This document shows positions 29,293 to 37,836 of a DNA stretch of 64,000 nt, piece after piece (positions within the stretch are counted from its first letter, which is position 1; every line of letters starts with the position of its first letter). The position numbers and the translations under genes were made by a program. The notes under the pieces were generated by a model. That model did no database searches and was not told the DNA's origin. It worked only from the letters and a program-made list of their open reading frames with translations. Location: contig NZ_JASE01000005.1 of the NCBI RefSeq assembly GCF_000622325.1, positions 3,534,001 to 3,598,000 on the forward strand, in the 5' to 3' direction. Source of the DNA: Sulfitobacter geojensis. Lineage in GTDB: Bacteria > Pseudomonadota > Alphaproteobacteria > Rhodobacterales > Rhodobacteraceae.

Positions 29293-29844
29293 ATGCACCG
29301 CCGTACCTTTCTGGCCTCCACAATGGCCGCTGCCGCCTTGCCACAGGTCCTGTCCGCCAAGACCGCGGCTTATGACCCGACCCCGCAAGAGGTTGCCATC
29401 AAAGCGACCTACCAGCCTGGTCAGTTGCTGGTTCTGCCACGCAGCCACTACCTGTATTTCGTGACAGCGCCGGGCCGCGCGATGCGTTACGGCGTCGGTG
29501 TGGGCAAGGCGGGTCTGGAATTCACCGGCACAGCGACCATCGCCGTGAAAAAGGAATGGCCGACATGGCGCCCCACGAACGAGATGATCGAACGTGATCC
29601 CGTCGCCTACAAGCGTTTCATCGGCAACACCGAAGCACAGGAAGGTGGCCCCGGCAACCCGCTCGGTGCCCGCGCGCTTTACCTCTTCGAAGGCGGGCGT
29701 GACACCTATTTCCGCATCCACGGCACCACTGCGCCCAGCACCATTGGCCGTTCCGTGTCCAACGGGTGTATCCGCATGATCAATGAACACGTGATCGATC
29801 TTTACAACCGCGTGCCTGTCGGCACCGTGGTGACTGTGCTGTAA
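29293..29844 (+). CDS. L,D-transpeptidase (YkuD family)
   Basis: 183 residues. A Tat-type signal (MHRRTFLASTMAAAAL) precedes a YkuD domain with the catalytic motif IHGTTAPSTIGRSVSNGCIRM (HG-x13-S-x-G-C-x-R); the Cys is the nucleophile. It cross-links peptidoglycan 3-3 or attaches proteins to it in the periplasm. GGAG lies 7 bases upstream of the start. Followed by a strong terminator. Confidence 0.94.
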   Translation: MHRRTFLASTMAAAALPQVLSAKTAAYDPTPQEVAIKATYQPGQLLVLPRSHYLYFVTAPGRAMRYGVGVGKAGLEFTGTATIAVKKEWPTWRPTNEMIERDPVAYKRFIGNTEAQEGGPGNPLGARALYLFEGGRDTYFRIHGTTAPSTIGRSVSNGCIRMINEHVIDLYNRVPVGTVVTVL

Positions 29845-29864
29845 ATTCAGCCCTCTGAATAAGG

Positions 29865-29897
29865 AAAGGCCGGTGCATCGCTGCACCGGCCTTTTTC
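29865..29897. terminator. Strong intrinsic terminator
   Basis: A 13-bp stem (29865-29877 with 29882-29894) with a TCGC loop and a T tract. It ends the L,D-transpeptidase gene and may also stop the minus-strand pyrimidine-transport operon, whose last gene ends at 29927. Confidence 0.9.
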
Positions 29898-29926
29898 GTT
29901 TCTGTCGTTTTACAACGTGATCCGGA

Positions 29927-30925
29927 TCAGTTCAGCGCCTTATCCGTAATCACAGATGTCCATGCGCCCTCTGGCTGCTTGGAAATCACCGGATCGGACC
30001 CACCGGCCAGCAAGGTATCCACCGTCCGCTGGAAATCCGCCTCAACCAATGCGCCATTGCTGCCCGCTGTCAGCTTGGCAATCTCGCCCATCATCCGCAC
30101 CTGCGCGGCCTCGGTCTGTGCGCCGGTCTCGTCGTTGTCCAGCACGATGTTTGCGGCTTCTTCCGCGTTCTCTTCCGCGTATTTCCAGCCTTTCATCGAG
30201 GCACGCACAAAACGCACCATCTTGTCCTCGAACACCGGATCTTTCAGATTGTCTTCCAGCACGTAAATGCCGTCTTCCAACGTCGCAACGCCCTGCTCTT
30301 CATATTTGAACGTCACCAACTCATCCGGGTTCACGCCCGCATCCAGCACCTGACCGTATTCATTGTAGGTCATCGTCGAAATGCAATCCGCCTCACGCTG
30401 CAACAAGGGGTCGACGTTGAAACCTTGCTTCAGCACTGTCACGCCATCATCGCCGCCATCCGTGGAAATGCCTTCCTGCGACATCCATGACAGGAACGGA
30501 TATTCATTGCCAAAGAACCAGACACCAATTGTCTTGCCTTTGAAATCCTGCGGGCCTGTGATGCCCGTGTCCTTCCAGCAGGTCAGCATCAGACCGGAGG
30601 TCTTGAACGGCTGTGCGATGTTCACCACCGGCAGACCCTTTTCGCGTGCCGCCAGCGCCGAGGGCATCCAGTTCAACATCGCATCGGCACCGCCGCCGGC
30701 CAGAACCTGTGGCGGTGCGATATCGGGACCGCCTGCCAGAACTGTCACATCCAGCCCTTCTTCTTCGTAAAACCCTTTATCAAGCGCCACATAATAGCCC
30801 GCAAACTGGGCCTGTGTGACCCACTGCAACTGCAAGGTCACGCTGTTCGCATGGCCGTCTGCATGCGCTGCCGCACCGCCCAAACCGGTGGCCAGTGCTG
30901 CGGCCATCATCATCTTCTTCATCAT
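29927..30925 (-). CDS. ABC transporter substrate-binding protein (NMT1/THI5-like)
   Basis: Periplasmic binding protein, 332 residues. Signal peptide (1-22) then the NMT1/THI5 fold: VTLQLQWVTQAQFAGYYVALDKGFYEEEGLDVTV and PQVLAGGGADAMLNWMPSALAA. The family binds pyrimidine-like ligands and similar small molecules. As last gene of the operon with dihydropyrimidinase and the amidohydrolase, the ligand is probably a pyrimidine base or a breakdown product; this is inference. Confidence 0.88.
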   Translation of the reverse strand: MMKKMMMAAALATGLGGAAAHADGHANSVTLQLQWVTQAQFAGYYVALDKGFYEEEGLDVTVLAGGPDIAPPQVLAGGGADAMLNWMPSALAAREKGLPVVNIAQPFKTSGLMLTCWKDTGITGPQDFKGKTIGVWFFGNEYPFLSWMSQEGISTDGGDDGVTVLKQGFNVDPLLQREADCISTMTYNEYGQVLDAGVNPDELVTFKYEEQGVATLEDGIYVLEDNLKDPVFEDKMVRFVRASMKGWKYAEENAEEAANIVLDNDETGAQTEAAQVRMMGEIAKLTAGSNGALVEADFQRTVDTLLAGGSDPVISKQPEGAWTSVITDKALN

Positions 30926-30989
30926 TTGTCGTCTCCCCTGTTGGTTAACATAGTGCCCCGTTTCGAGGTCTTGGTCATTTGCTGCGACG

Positions 30990-31832
30990 CTATCGTTGTG
31001 ACGGGTGCCAAAAGGTTACCCGCTTTTCGATCAGCGTCATCAATCCATAAAACGCGCTGCCCGCCAACGCTGCAATCACAATCTCTGCCCAAACCATATC
31101 AAGCGCAAGCTGGCCAAAGCTGGTCGAGATCCGAAAGCCCATGCCCACCGTCGGAGAGCCGAAAAATTCAGCAACAATCGCCCCGATCAGCGCCAGCGTT
31201 GTGGCGATCTTCAACCCGTTGAACATAAACGGCATCGCCGCAGGCAGGCGCAGCTTGAACAGCGTCGGCCAATATCCGGCCCCATAGGTCCGCATCAAAT
31301 CGCGCTGCATCACAGATGTATCGCGCAAACCCGCCACCGTGTTCACAAGGATCGGGAAAAACACCATGACAGCCACCACTGCGGCCTTGCTTTCCCAGTC
31401 ACTGCCAAACCATTTCACAAAAATCGGTGCAATCCCGACAATCGGCAAGGCGGCCATGAAACTTCCAACCGGCAAAATCCCCCGCGTCAGGAAATCAGAC
31501 CGATCCGCCAGGACGGCGATGCCAAGGGCTGCCAGACCGCCGATGATATAGCCCGTCATCGCCCCCTTGATGATCGTCTGATGGAAATCGGCCCACAGCC
31601 GCGGCCCCTCGCTGAACAACCGTTCCACAATCGCTGAAGGCGCAGGCAGGATCACCGGATTCACCTCGAACCCGACCACCAACAACTCCCAGATCACCAC
31701 CACCGTCAGACCAAAGATCGCAGGGATCAATACTTTCACCGCTGGCAAATCCGACACCGGCCCATTGGCCAAACGCACATTGACCCACCAGCCAAGCGCC
31801 CAGATCAAAACTGCTGCAATTGCCCAAATCAT
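30990..31832 (-). CDS. ABC transporter permease
   Basis: 280 residues, six hydrophobic helices and the BPD_transp_1 loop (GAGYWPTLFKLRLPAAMPFMFNGLKIA) that contacts the ATPase. Inner membrane. It overlaps the upstream permease gene by 4 bases (ATGA) and precedes the binding protein gene. Partner of the SsuC/TauC-type system of this operon. Confidence 0.9.
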   Translation of the reverse strand: MIWAIAAVLIWALGWWVNVRLANGPVSDLPAVKVLIPAIFGLTVVVIWELLVVGFEVNPVILPAPSAIVERLFSEGPRLWADFHQTIIKGAMTGYIIGGLAALGIAVLADRSDFLTRGILPVGSFMAALPIVGIAPIFVKWFGSDWESKAAVVAVMVFFPILVNTVAGLRDTSVMQRDLMRTYGAGYWPTLFKLRLPAAMPFMFNGLKIATTLALIGAIVAEFFGSPTVGMGFRISTSFGQLALDMVWAEIVIAALAGSAFYGLMTLIEKRVTFWHPSQR

Positions 31833-32749
31833 GCTGTCCGCATCCCCATCCGGCGCAGTGTCACACGCTCCATCACACTAAACAAACCCACCAGCGCGGC
31901 CGCCGTCAACGCCGCGGCAAACAAGGCTGCCCATGACACCAACGGCTGCCCATATTGATCGCCCACCAGCATCCTTGCGCCGAAACCGGCCTTTGCGCCT
32001 GTGGGCAGTTCCGCCACAATCGTCCCGATCAAGGATGCCGAAATCCCGATCTTGAGCGAGGCAAACAAATACGGCACCGACGCTGGCAACCGCAGTGCCC
32101 AAAACCCCTGTGCCGGCGAGGCATGATAGGTCCGCAACAGATCCAGCTGCATGCCGTCAGGCGCACGCAACCCCTTTACCATGCCCACAACCACCGGAAA
32201 GAACGACAGATAAGCGGCAATCAACGATTTGGGAAACAACCCCTGTATCCCCATCGACCCCAGAACCACGATCACCATCGGGGCCAGCGCCAGAATCGGT
32301 ATGGTCTGGCTGACAATCGCCCAGGGCATCACCGACCGGTCCATCACGCGGGAATAGACAATCCCCACCGCCAACAAAATCCCCAGGCCCGTGCCAATGA
32401 AAAACCCCAACAACGTCGGGGCCAAAGTCACCCAGCCATGATACACCAGCGACCGCTTTGACGTGATCTTCTTCTCGAACACCGTTTTGTACATCTCACC
32501 GGCGACCTGCTGCGGCGCGGGCAACCGTGGCCGCACAAAGTCATAGGTCAGTGGCACCAGATGCAGATTGCGCAGGCTCAGGCCAATCCCGCTATACTCT
32601 TGCCGTTCTACCGGCGTTTCCGGCGTCACCGACAAACCATCACGTTGCGCCTGATCGGCAACCAGATGGATGTTCATCGGTACAACAGCCACCAACCAGA
32701 ACAACAGTATCGTCCCGACTACAGTCAAAACCGGCAGCACAGATTTCAC
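31829..32749 (-). CDS. ABC transporter permease
   Basis: 306 residues. An N-terminal helix, a periplasmic stretch of about 70 residues, then the BPD_transp_1 domain with the EAA-type loop (YHASPAQGFWALRLPASVPYLFASLKI). Together with the adjacent permease it forms the heterodimeric channel. A 63-base gap separates it from the ATPase gene. Confidence 0.9.
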   Translation of the reverse strand: MKSVLPVLTVVGTILLFWLVAVVPMNIHLVADQAQRDGLSVTPETPVERQEYSGIGLSLRNLHLVPLTYDFVRPRLPAPQQVAGEMYKTVFEKKITSKRSLVYHGWVTLAPTLLGFFIGTGLGILLAVGIVYSRVMDRSVMPWAIVSQTIPILALAPMVIVVLGSMGIQGLFPKSLIAAYLSFFPVVVGMVKGLRAPDGMQLDLLRTYHASPAQGFWALRLPASVPYLFASLKIGISASLIGTIVAELPTGAKAGFGARMLVGDQYGQPLVSWAALFAAALTAAALVGLFSVMERVTLRRMGMRTA

Positions 32750-32812
32750 AGTCCCCCCTCCGGCTTCATCTTACCCTCAAACGTCATCCCAACTGGATCA
32801 CACACGCCGCGC

Positions 32813-33613
32813 TCACTCATCCAGATGCCCCGCACGCAAGCCTTCCCTCACACGGTGGGCAATCTCCAGAAATTCCGCACTGTCGCGGATGTCCAAAGGG
32901 CGTTCTTTCGGAAAAGGGCTTTCAATCACGTCCGTAATGCGACCCGGCCGCGGCGACATTACTACGATCTTGGTGCTCAGATACACCGCTTCCGGTATCG
33001 AGTGCGTCACAAAGGCAATCGTCTTTTCCGTGCGCGCCCAAAGCTTTAGCAACTGTTCGTTCAAATGATCCCGAACAATCTCGTCCAGCGCCCCGAACGG
33101 TTCGTCCATCAGCAAGATATCCGCGTCAAAACTCAACGCCCGCGCAATACTCGCCCGCTGCTGCATCCCGCCCGACAACTGCCAGGGGAACTTTCGCTCG
33201 AACCCTTCCAGATCGACCAATTCCAACACGCGCTCGACCCGCTTGGCCTGCTCCGCCTTCGAAATCCCCATAATCTCAAGCGGCAACCGGATATTCCCGC
33301 CAATCGTACGCCACGGATATAACCCCGCCGCCTGAAAGACATAGCCATAGGCGCGGCTCCGGCGGGCTTCCTCGGGCGAGACCCCGTTCACGGTCACGCT
33401 CCCGCCTGTGGGCTGTTCCAAATCCGCCATCACCCGCAGGAACGTCGTTTTTCCACAGCCAGACGGGCCAATGAAGCTAACGAAATCCCCTTGCTTGATT
33501 TCAAGGTTCACGTCCTTCAGCGCATGGATCGGCCCGTCATTCGTTTCGAACGTCAGGTTTAGGTTTCGGGCGCTGATCACGCTCTTTTCACTGCTCACTA
33601 TGTCTTCCCCCAA
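32813..33613 (-). CDS. ABC transporter ATP-binding protein
   Basis: 266 residues of the SsuB/TauB type. Walker A GPSGCGKT, signature LSGGMQQR, Walker B ILLMDEPFGALDE. Drives the two permeases. Lies 9 bases after the dihydropyrimidinase gene and is clearly part of the same transcript. Confidence 0.94.
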   Translation of the reverse strand: MGEDIVSSEKSVISARNLNLTFETNDGPIHALKDVNLEIKQGDFVSFIGPSGCGKTTFLRVMADLEQPTGGSVTVNGVSPEEARRSRAYGYVFQAAGLYPWRTIGGNIRLPLEIMGISKAEQAKRVERVLELVDLEGFERKFPWQLSGGMQQRASIARALSFDADILLMDEPFGALDEIVRDHLNEQLLKLWARTEKTIAFVTHSIPEAVYLSTKIVVMSPRPGRITDVIESPFPKERPLDIRDSAEFLEIAHRVREGLRAGHLDE

Positions 33614-33622
33614 TCCGCTGGC

Positions 33623-35083
33623 CTAGATGCCCGCCGGAATATTCAACGGATCACGCTTGATCATCTTCGGGCTGGTCAAGGCCTTCCACTTGCTCAACGC
33701 AACATTCGCGCTCGGGAACGCAGGACGTGGAATGAACTTGCCCCGACCCGGCTGCGGCTGGCTGTTCTGCCCCCATGCCCAGATCACATCACCGCGGCTC
33801 AAGGTATAGCGCGCGTTCGCCGTCACCTCGAACCCTTCAAACACGTTGTAATCCAAAATCGAATGATGGTTGGCGGGGCTGATCGTCTTGCTCAGCTTCG
33901 GGTCCCACACCACAATATCCGCATCCGCCCCTTCCACAATCGCCCCCTTGCGCGGGTAGATGTTCAGGATCTTGGCGACATTGGTCGAGGTCGCCGCGAC
34001 AAACTCGTTCGGCGTCAAACGTCCGGTCTCAACCCCTTCGGTCCACAGCACGCTCAAACGCTCCTCCAAACCATTGGACCCGTTCGGGATGATGCGAAAA
34101 TCATCGCGCCCCGCACGTTTCTGCGCGGTGCTGAACGCCGCGTGATCCGTGGCAACAACCTGTAACGATCCCGCCTGCAAGCCGGCCCACAACGAATCCT
34201 GATGGTCCTTGCTGCGAAACGGCGGCGACATCACCCGCCGCGCCGCGTGGTCCCAATCTTTGTTGAAATACTCGCTCTCGTCCAAGGTCAGAAACTGGAT
34301 CAACGGCTCGCCATATACCCGCATGCCCTTTTGGCGCGCACGGCGAATGGCCTCATGGGTCTGCTCACAAGACACGTGAACGATGTACAGGGGCACCCCC
34401 GCCGTATCCGCAATCGTGATCGCCCGGTTCGCCGCTTCACCTTCCAACTCAGGCGGGCGGGAATAGGCATGGCCCTCCGGCCCCGTGATCCCCTGATCGA
34501 AATACTTCTGCTGCAACTCCGCAACCAGATCACCGTTTTCCGCATGCACCATCGGCAAGGCACCCAGCTCGGCACAGCGCTTGAACGACGCAAACATCTC
34601 GTCGTCCTCAATCATCAAGGCACCCTTGTAGGCCATGAAATGCTTGAAGGAATTGACGCCCATTTCCACGGCGTCCTTCATCTCGTTGAAAACGTTCTCG
34701 TCCCAACCGGTGATCGCCATGTGGTATCCCACATCCGAACAGATCTGCGGTGCCGACTTGCGGTGCCACTCGTTGATCGCATTCTTGATGCTGCCGTCTT
34801 CGCCGGGCAGACAGAAATCCACCACCATCGTGGTCCCGCCACAGGCCGCCGCCCATGTGCCGGTCTCGAATGTTTCCGCCGCCGTGGTCCCCATGAACGG
34901 CATCTCAAGATGGGTATGCGGATCAATCCCGCCGGGGATCACATAAGCACCCTCTGCGTCAATATATTCGTCGCCGACCAGATTCTCACCAATCTGAACA
35001 ATCTTCTCACCTTCAATGAGAACATCGGCCTTCCACGTCCGGTCCGCCGTACAAACCTGCCCGCCTTTGATCACCTTGCTCAT
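33623..35083 (-). CDS. hydA: Dihydropyrimidinase / D-hydantoinase
   Basis: Opens dihydrouracil or dihydrothymine to N-carbamoyl-beta-alanine or its methyl form: step two of reductive pyrimidine breakdown. 486 residues, cyclic amidohydrolase with HTH metal ligands in GGIDPHTHLEMPF, the carboxylated-Lys region HFMAYKGAL, His in MVHAEN and YIVHVS, and the Asp in ATDHAAF. The start at MSKVIKGG has GGGAGAG upstream; an upstream in-frame ATG lacks homology. Confidence 0.94.
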   Translation of the reverse strand: MSKVIKGGQVCTADRTWKADVLIEGEKIVQIGENLVGDEYIDAEGAYVIPGGIDPHTHLEMPFMGTTAAETFETGTWAAACGGTTMVVDFCLPGEDGSIKNAINEWHRKSAPQICSDVGYHMAITGWDENVFNEMKDAVEMGVNSFKHFMAYKGALMIEDDEMFASFKRCAELGALPMVHAENGDLVAELQQKYFDQGITGPEGHAYSRPPELEGEAANRAITIADTAGVPLYIVHVSCEQTHEAIRRARQKGMRVYGEPLIQFLTLDESEYFNKDWDHAARRVMSPPFRSKDHQDSLWAGLQAGSLQVVATDHAAFSTAQKRAGRDDFRIIPNGSNGLEERLSVLWTEGVETGRLTPNEFVAATSTNVAKILNIYPRKGAIVEGADADIVVWDPKLSKTISPANHHSILDYNVFEGFEVTANARYTLSRGDVIWAWGQNSQPQPGRGKFIPRPAFPSANVALSKWKALTSPKMIKRDPLNIPAGI

Positions 35084-35130
35084 AACATCTCTCCCATCTT
35101 CATTCTTTTTGGCCTTATATCCTGCGGGGT

Positions 35131-35147
35131 CTGGGGCAGAGCCCCAG
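35131..35147. repeat. Short hairpin in the hyuC-hydA spacer
   Basis: CTGGGGC AGA GCCCCAG, a short palindrome without a T tract, of a kind frequent in alphaproteobacterial spacers. Confidence 0.4.
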
Positions 35148-35252
35148 TCAACCTCCAAGCAAAAACCAGCGCTGCAGTGCCCACAGCATCAAATCAACCG
35201 CGTCGGAACTTCTGAAAACTCCGTCCCGTTCTCTTCAAAAGAAAACGTCCCT

Positions 35253-36503
35253 TCATCCCACAATCTCCGCCGTCTCCACAACAGCATGCATCAACACATC
35301 CGTGCCGGCCATCGCCCAATCCTTGGAAATCTCTTCCGCCTCGTTGTGGCTCAACCCGTCCACACAGGGGCACATGACCATCGCTGTCGGGGTCACGCGG
35401 TTGATCCAGCAGGCATCGTGGCCCGCACCGGAAATCAGGTTCATATGGGAATACCCCAACCTTTCCGCCGCATCCCGCACCGCGCTCACACAGCCCTCGT
35501 CAAAAGCCACCGGATCAAAACCGCCGACCTTCTCGAACGCAATCTCCATGCCCATATCATCGGCAATTTTCTGACCCTCGACGCGCAGACGTGTTTCCAT
35601 GTCCTCGATCACCGCCAACTCGGGCGATCGGAAATCAACGGTGAACACCACCTTGCCGGGGATCACGTTGCGCGAATTCGGATAGACATCAATATGCCCC
35701 GCAGCACCCACCGCATGGGGTGCATGGCTCCACGCAATCTCTTCGACCTTCTCCAGAATACGCGCCATGCCCAGCCCCGCGTTCTTGCGCAGCGGCATAG
35801 GTGTGGACCCTGTATGACTGTCCTTCCCGGTCACCGTCACCTGCGTCCAGCTCAATCCCTGACCGTGAGTGACAACGCCGATGTCTTTGCCCTCGGCCTC
35901 CAGAATGGGCCCCTGCTCGATGTGCAACTCAAAGAACGCATGCATCTTGCGCGCGCCGGTTTCTTCCTCTCCGCGCCAGCCGATCCGCTTTAACTCATCG
36001 CCGAAAGTCTTGCCCTCGGCATCAACCCGGTCATACGCCCAGTCCTGCGTGTGAATACCCGCAAACACCCCCGATGACAGCATCGCCGGTGCGTATCTTG
36101 TGCCCTCTTCATTGGTGAAATTCGTCGCAACAATCGGATGTTTGGTCTTCACCCCCAGATCGTTCAGCGTGCGGATAATCTCCAGCCCAGCAAGCACGCC
36201 CAGCACACCGTCATACTTGCCACCTGTTGGCTGGGTATCCAGATGCGACCCCACATACACCGGCAGGGCATCCGGGTCGGTGCCTTCACGACGGGCAAAC
36301 ATATTGCCCATCTGGTCCAATCCCATGCTGCATCCCGCGTCCTCACACCATTTCTGGAACAGGGCACGGCCCTCGGCATCCTCATCGGTCAGGGTCTGGC
36401 GGTTGTTGCCACCTGCGACGCCAGGTCCGACTTTGGCCATCTCCATCAAACTGTCCCACAACCGGTCGGGGTTAATTTTGAGGTTCTCTCCAGGTGCGGA
36501 CAT
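35253..36503 (-). CDS. Zn-dependent M20 amidohydrolase, probable beta-ureidopropionase
   Basis: Hydrolyses the N-carbamoyl group of carbamoyl-beta-alanine to beta-alanine, CO2 and ammonia. 416 residues of the HyuC/AllC amidase family: metal ligands in VGSHLDTQPTGGKYDGVLG, NEEGTRYAP, HIEQGP and SGAGHDA. Placed in pathway by context; allantoate or another carbamoyl amino acid is possible. Start chosen at 36503, with AAGGAG 8 bases upstream. Divergent from rutR across a RutR-type palindrome. Confidence 0.88.
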   Translation of the reverse strand: MSAPGENLKINPDRLWDSLMEMAKVGPGVAGGNNRQTLTDEDAEGRALFQKWCEDAGCSMGLDQMGNMFARREGTDPDALPVYVGSHLDTQPTGGKYDGVLGVLAGLEIIRTLNDLGVKTKHPIVATNFTNEEGTRYAPAMLSSGVFAGIHTQDWAYDRVDAEGKTFGDELKRIGWRGEEETGARKMHAFFELHIEQGPILEAEGKDIGVVTHGQGLSWTQVTVTGKDSHTGSTPMPLRKNAGLGMARILEKVEEIAWSHAPHAVGAAGHIDVYPNSRNVIPGKVVFTVDFRSPELAVIEDMETRLRVEGQKIADDMGMEIAFEKVGGFDPVAFDEGCVSAVRDAAERLGYSHMNLISGAGHDACWINRVTPTAMVMCPCVDGLSHNEAEEISKDWAMAGTDVLMHAVVETAEIVG

Positions 36504-36539
36504 CGCTGGCTCCTTTGCAGGCGTTAGGGACAGTAAATT

Positions 36540-36555
36540 TTTACCATTTGGTAAA
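36540..36555. promoter_or_regulatory. Putative RutR operator, hyuC-rutR intergenic
   Basis: Perfect palindrome TTTACCA-TT-TGGTAAA, same architecture as the E. coli RutR site (TTGACCA-NN-TGGTCAA). It lies 37 bases upstream of hyuC and just downstream of a candidate minus-strand promoter with TTGACA at 36582-36587, where bound RutR would block transcription. Confidence 0.7.
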
Positions 36556-36659
36556 GGCACGATTGCGGTTAGGCTTGCCTCTGTCAAGAACTGCTTTATG
36601 GACACATGCGTCCTTGTCAGGCAAATGCCCAGAATTCAGGCAGCTACGGGAGAACGCCA

Positions 36660-37289
36660 GTGCCAGAGCAATCGCCAAAGGGCGTCGCGAAAAAACCAAG
36701 CCGGATCCAGCAGCGCAACCGGCGCGTTATTCTCGACGCCGCGCTCGAGGTTTTCTCGCGTCACGGGTATCGCGGGGCCACATTGGATCAGATCGCAGCG
36801 CAGGCGGGCCTCAGCAAACCCAACATCCTCTATTACTTCAGCGGCAAGGAAGAAATCCATGTGACGCTACTCAGCCAGTTGATGGAAAACTGGCTTGATC
36901 CGTTGGTCGAAATGGACCCCACCGGCGATCCCGTCGAAGAAATCCTTGGCTATGTGCACCGCAAACTGGCGATGGCGCAGGAATTTCCCAGCGAAAGCCG
37001 CCTTTTTGCAGGTGAAATCCTGCAAGGTGCCCCCCGTATGCGCCCCGAACTTGAAACCAATCTCAAACCGCTGTTCGACGAAAAATGCGCCCTGATCCAG
37101 AACTGGATCGATCAGGGCAGCCTGCCGCCCCTCGACCCGCGCCATCTGATTTTTTCCATCTGGGCCAGCACCCAGCACTACGCCGATTTTGAAACGCAGG
37201 TCAGCCTGTTGCTCGGGGCAGATGATGATCCCTTCGCCAGTGCCACCGCACATCTGGATACCATGTTCCGCCGCCTTTTGCGGGCCTAA
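36660..37289 (+). CDS. rutR: TetR-family regulator RutR
   Basis: Uracil-responsive repressor in enterobacteria. 209 residues from a GTG start chosen because GGGAG lies at the right distance. N-terminal HTH (LDQIAAQAGLSKPNILYYFSGKEEI) and the C-terminal stretch LDPRHLIFSIWASTQHYADFETQ, nearly identical in pattern to E. coli RutR. Divergent from the pyrimidine-degradation operon and next to an operator-like palindrome. Probably controls both arms of the locus. Confidence 0.92.
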   Translation: MPEQSPKGVAKKPSRIQQRNRRVILDAALEVFSRHGYRGATLDQIAAQAGLSKPNILYYFSGKEEIHVTLLSQLMENWLDPLVEMDPTGDPVEEILGYVHRKLAMAQEFPSESRLFAGEILQGAPRMRPELETNLKPLFDEKCALIQNWIDQGSLPPLDPRHLIFSIWASTQHYADFETQVSLLLGADDDPFASATAHLDTMFRRLLRA

Positions 37290-37414
37290 GCCCGGCCCCA
37301 TTAACCCCTCGTTGATCAACTTCCCACTTCGATGTTGGCGTTAAGCTATCGTTCACACCTATAGCCGAAACTTCTCATGGGTGGCGGGCTCCAGATACCA
37401 GATCGGAGCTTCCA

Positions 37415-37822
37415 ATGAGTTCTATTTTACTAAGCAATCCGTTTCCAGTAACGCCAGCCCCGTCGAACCTGACGGCGGATGCCCCTCCGGCAGCGGCCCC
37501 CATCGCAGCTGTGCAAAACGGTGGCGCGGCGGATTCTTCCAACGGTTCGACATCGTTCAGCGGGTCGGGTGCCGGTTCCAGTGGCCAAGCCGAAAATGCC
37601 GCTATTTTCCAATCAAAGGATTCGGAGAAATGGGCGCCACCTGCAACTGCGACGGGCGGCTCGGTGATCAATGCACAGACACAAAGCGGCCCGTCCCCCG
37701 ACGCCATCGGTGATGAACGCCCGGTCATTGAACTGCCGCTTGGCCCCGATTTACCGGCAGTTGAAATGCCTGACCCCCTGCCGACCTCCCCGTTCCTGAA
37801 ACCGAACGAGGACGTAGCATAG
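37415..37822 (+). CDS. Hypothetical low-complexity protein
   Basis: 135 residues, rich in Ala, Pro, Ser and Gly, with no recognisable domain, signal peptide or membrane segment; ends with SPFLKPNEDVA. It lies between rutR (same strand) and preA (opposite strand). GGAG is seen near the start. Codon use is like the neighbours, so it is likely real, but the function is unknown. Confidence 0.55.
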   Translation: MSSILLSNPFPVTPAPSNLTADAPPAAAPIAAVQNGGAADSSNGSTSFSGSGAGSSGQAENAAIFQSKDSEKWAPPATATGGSVINAQTQSGPSPDAIGDERPVIELPLGPDLPAVEMPDPLPTSPFLKPNEDVA

Positions 37823-37836
37823 GATCAGGCCAGAAG

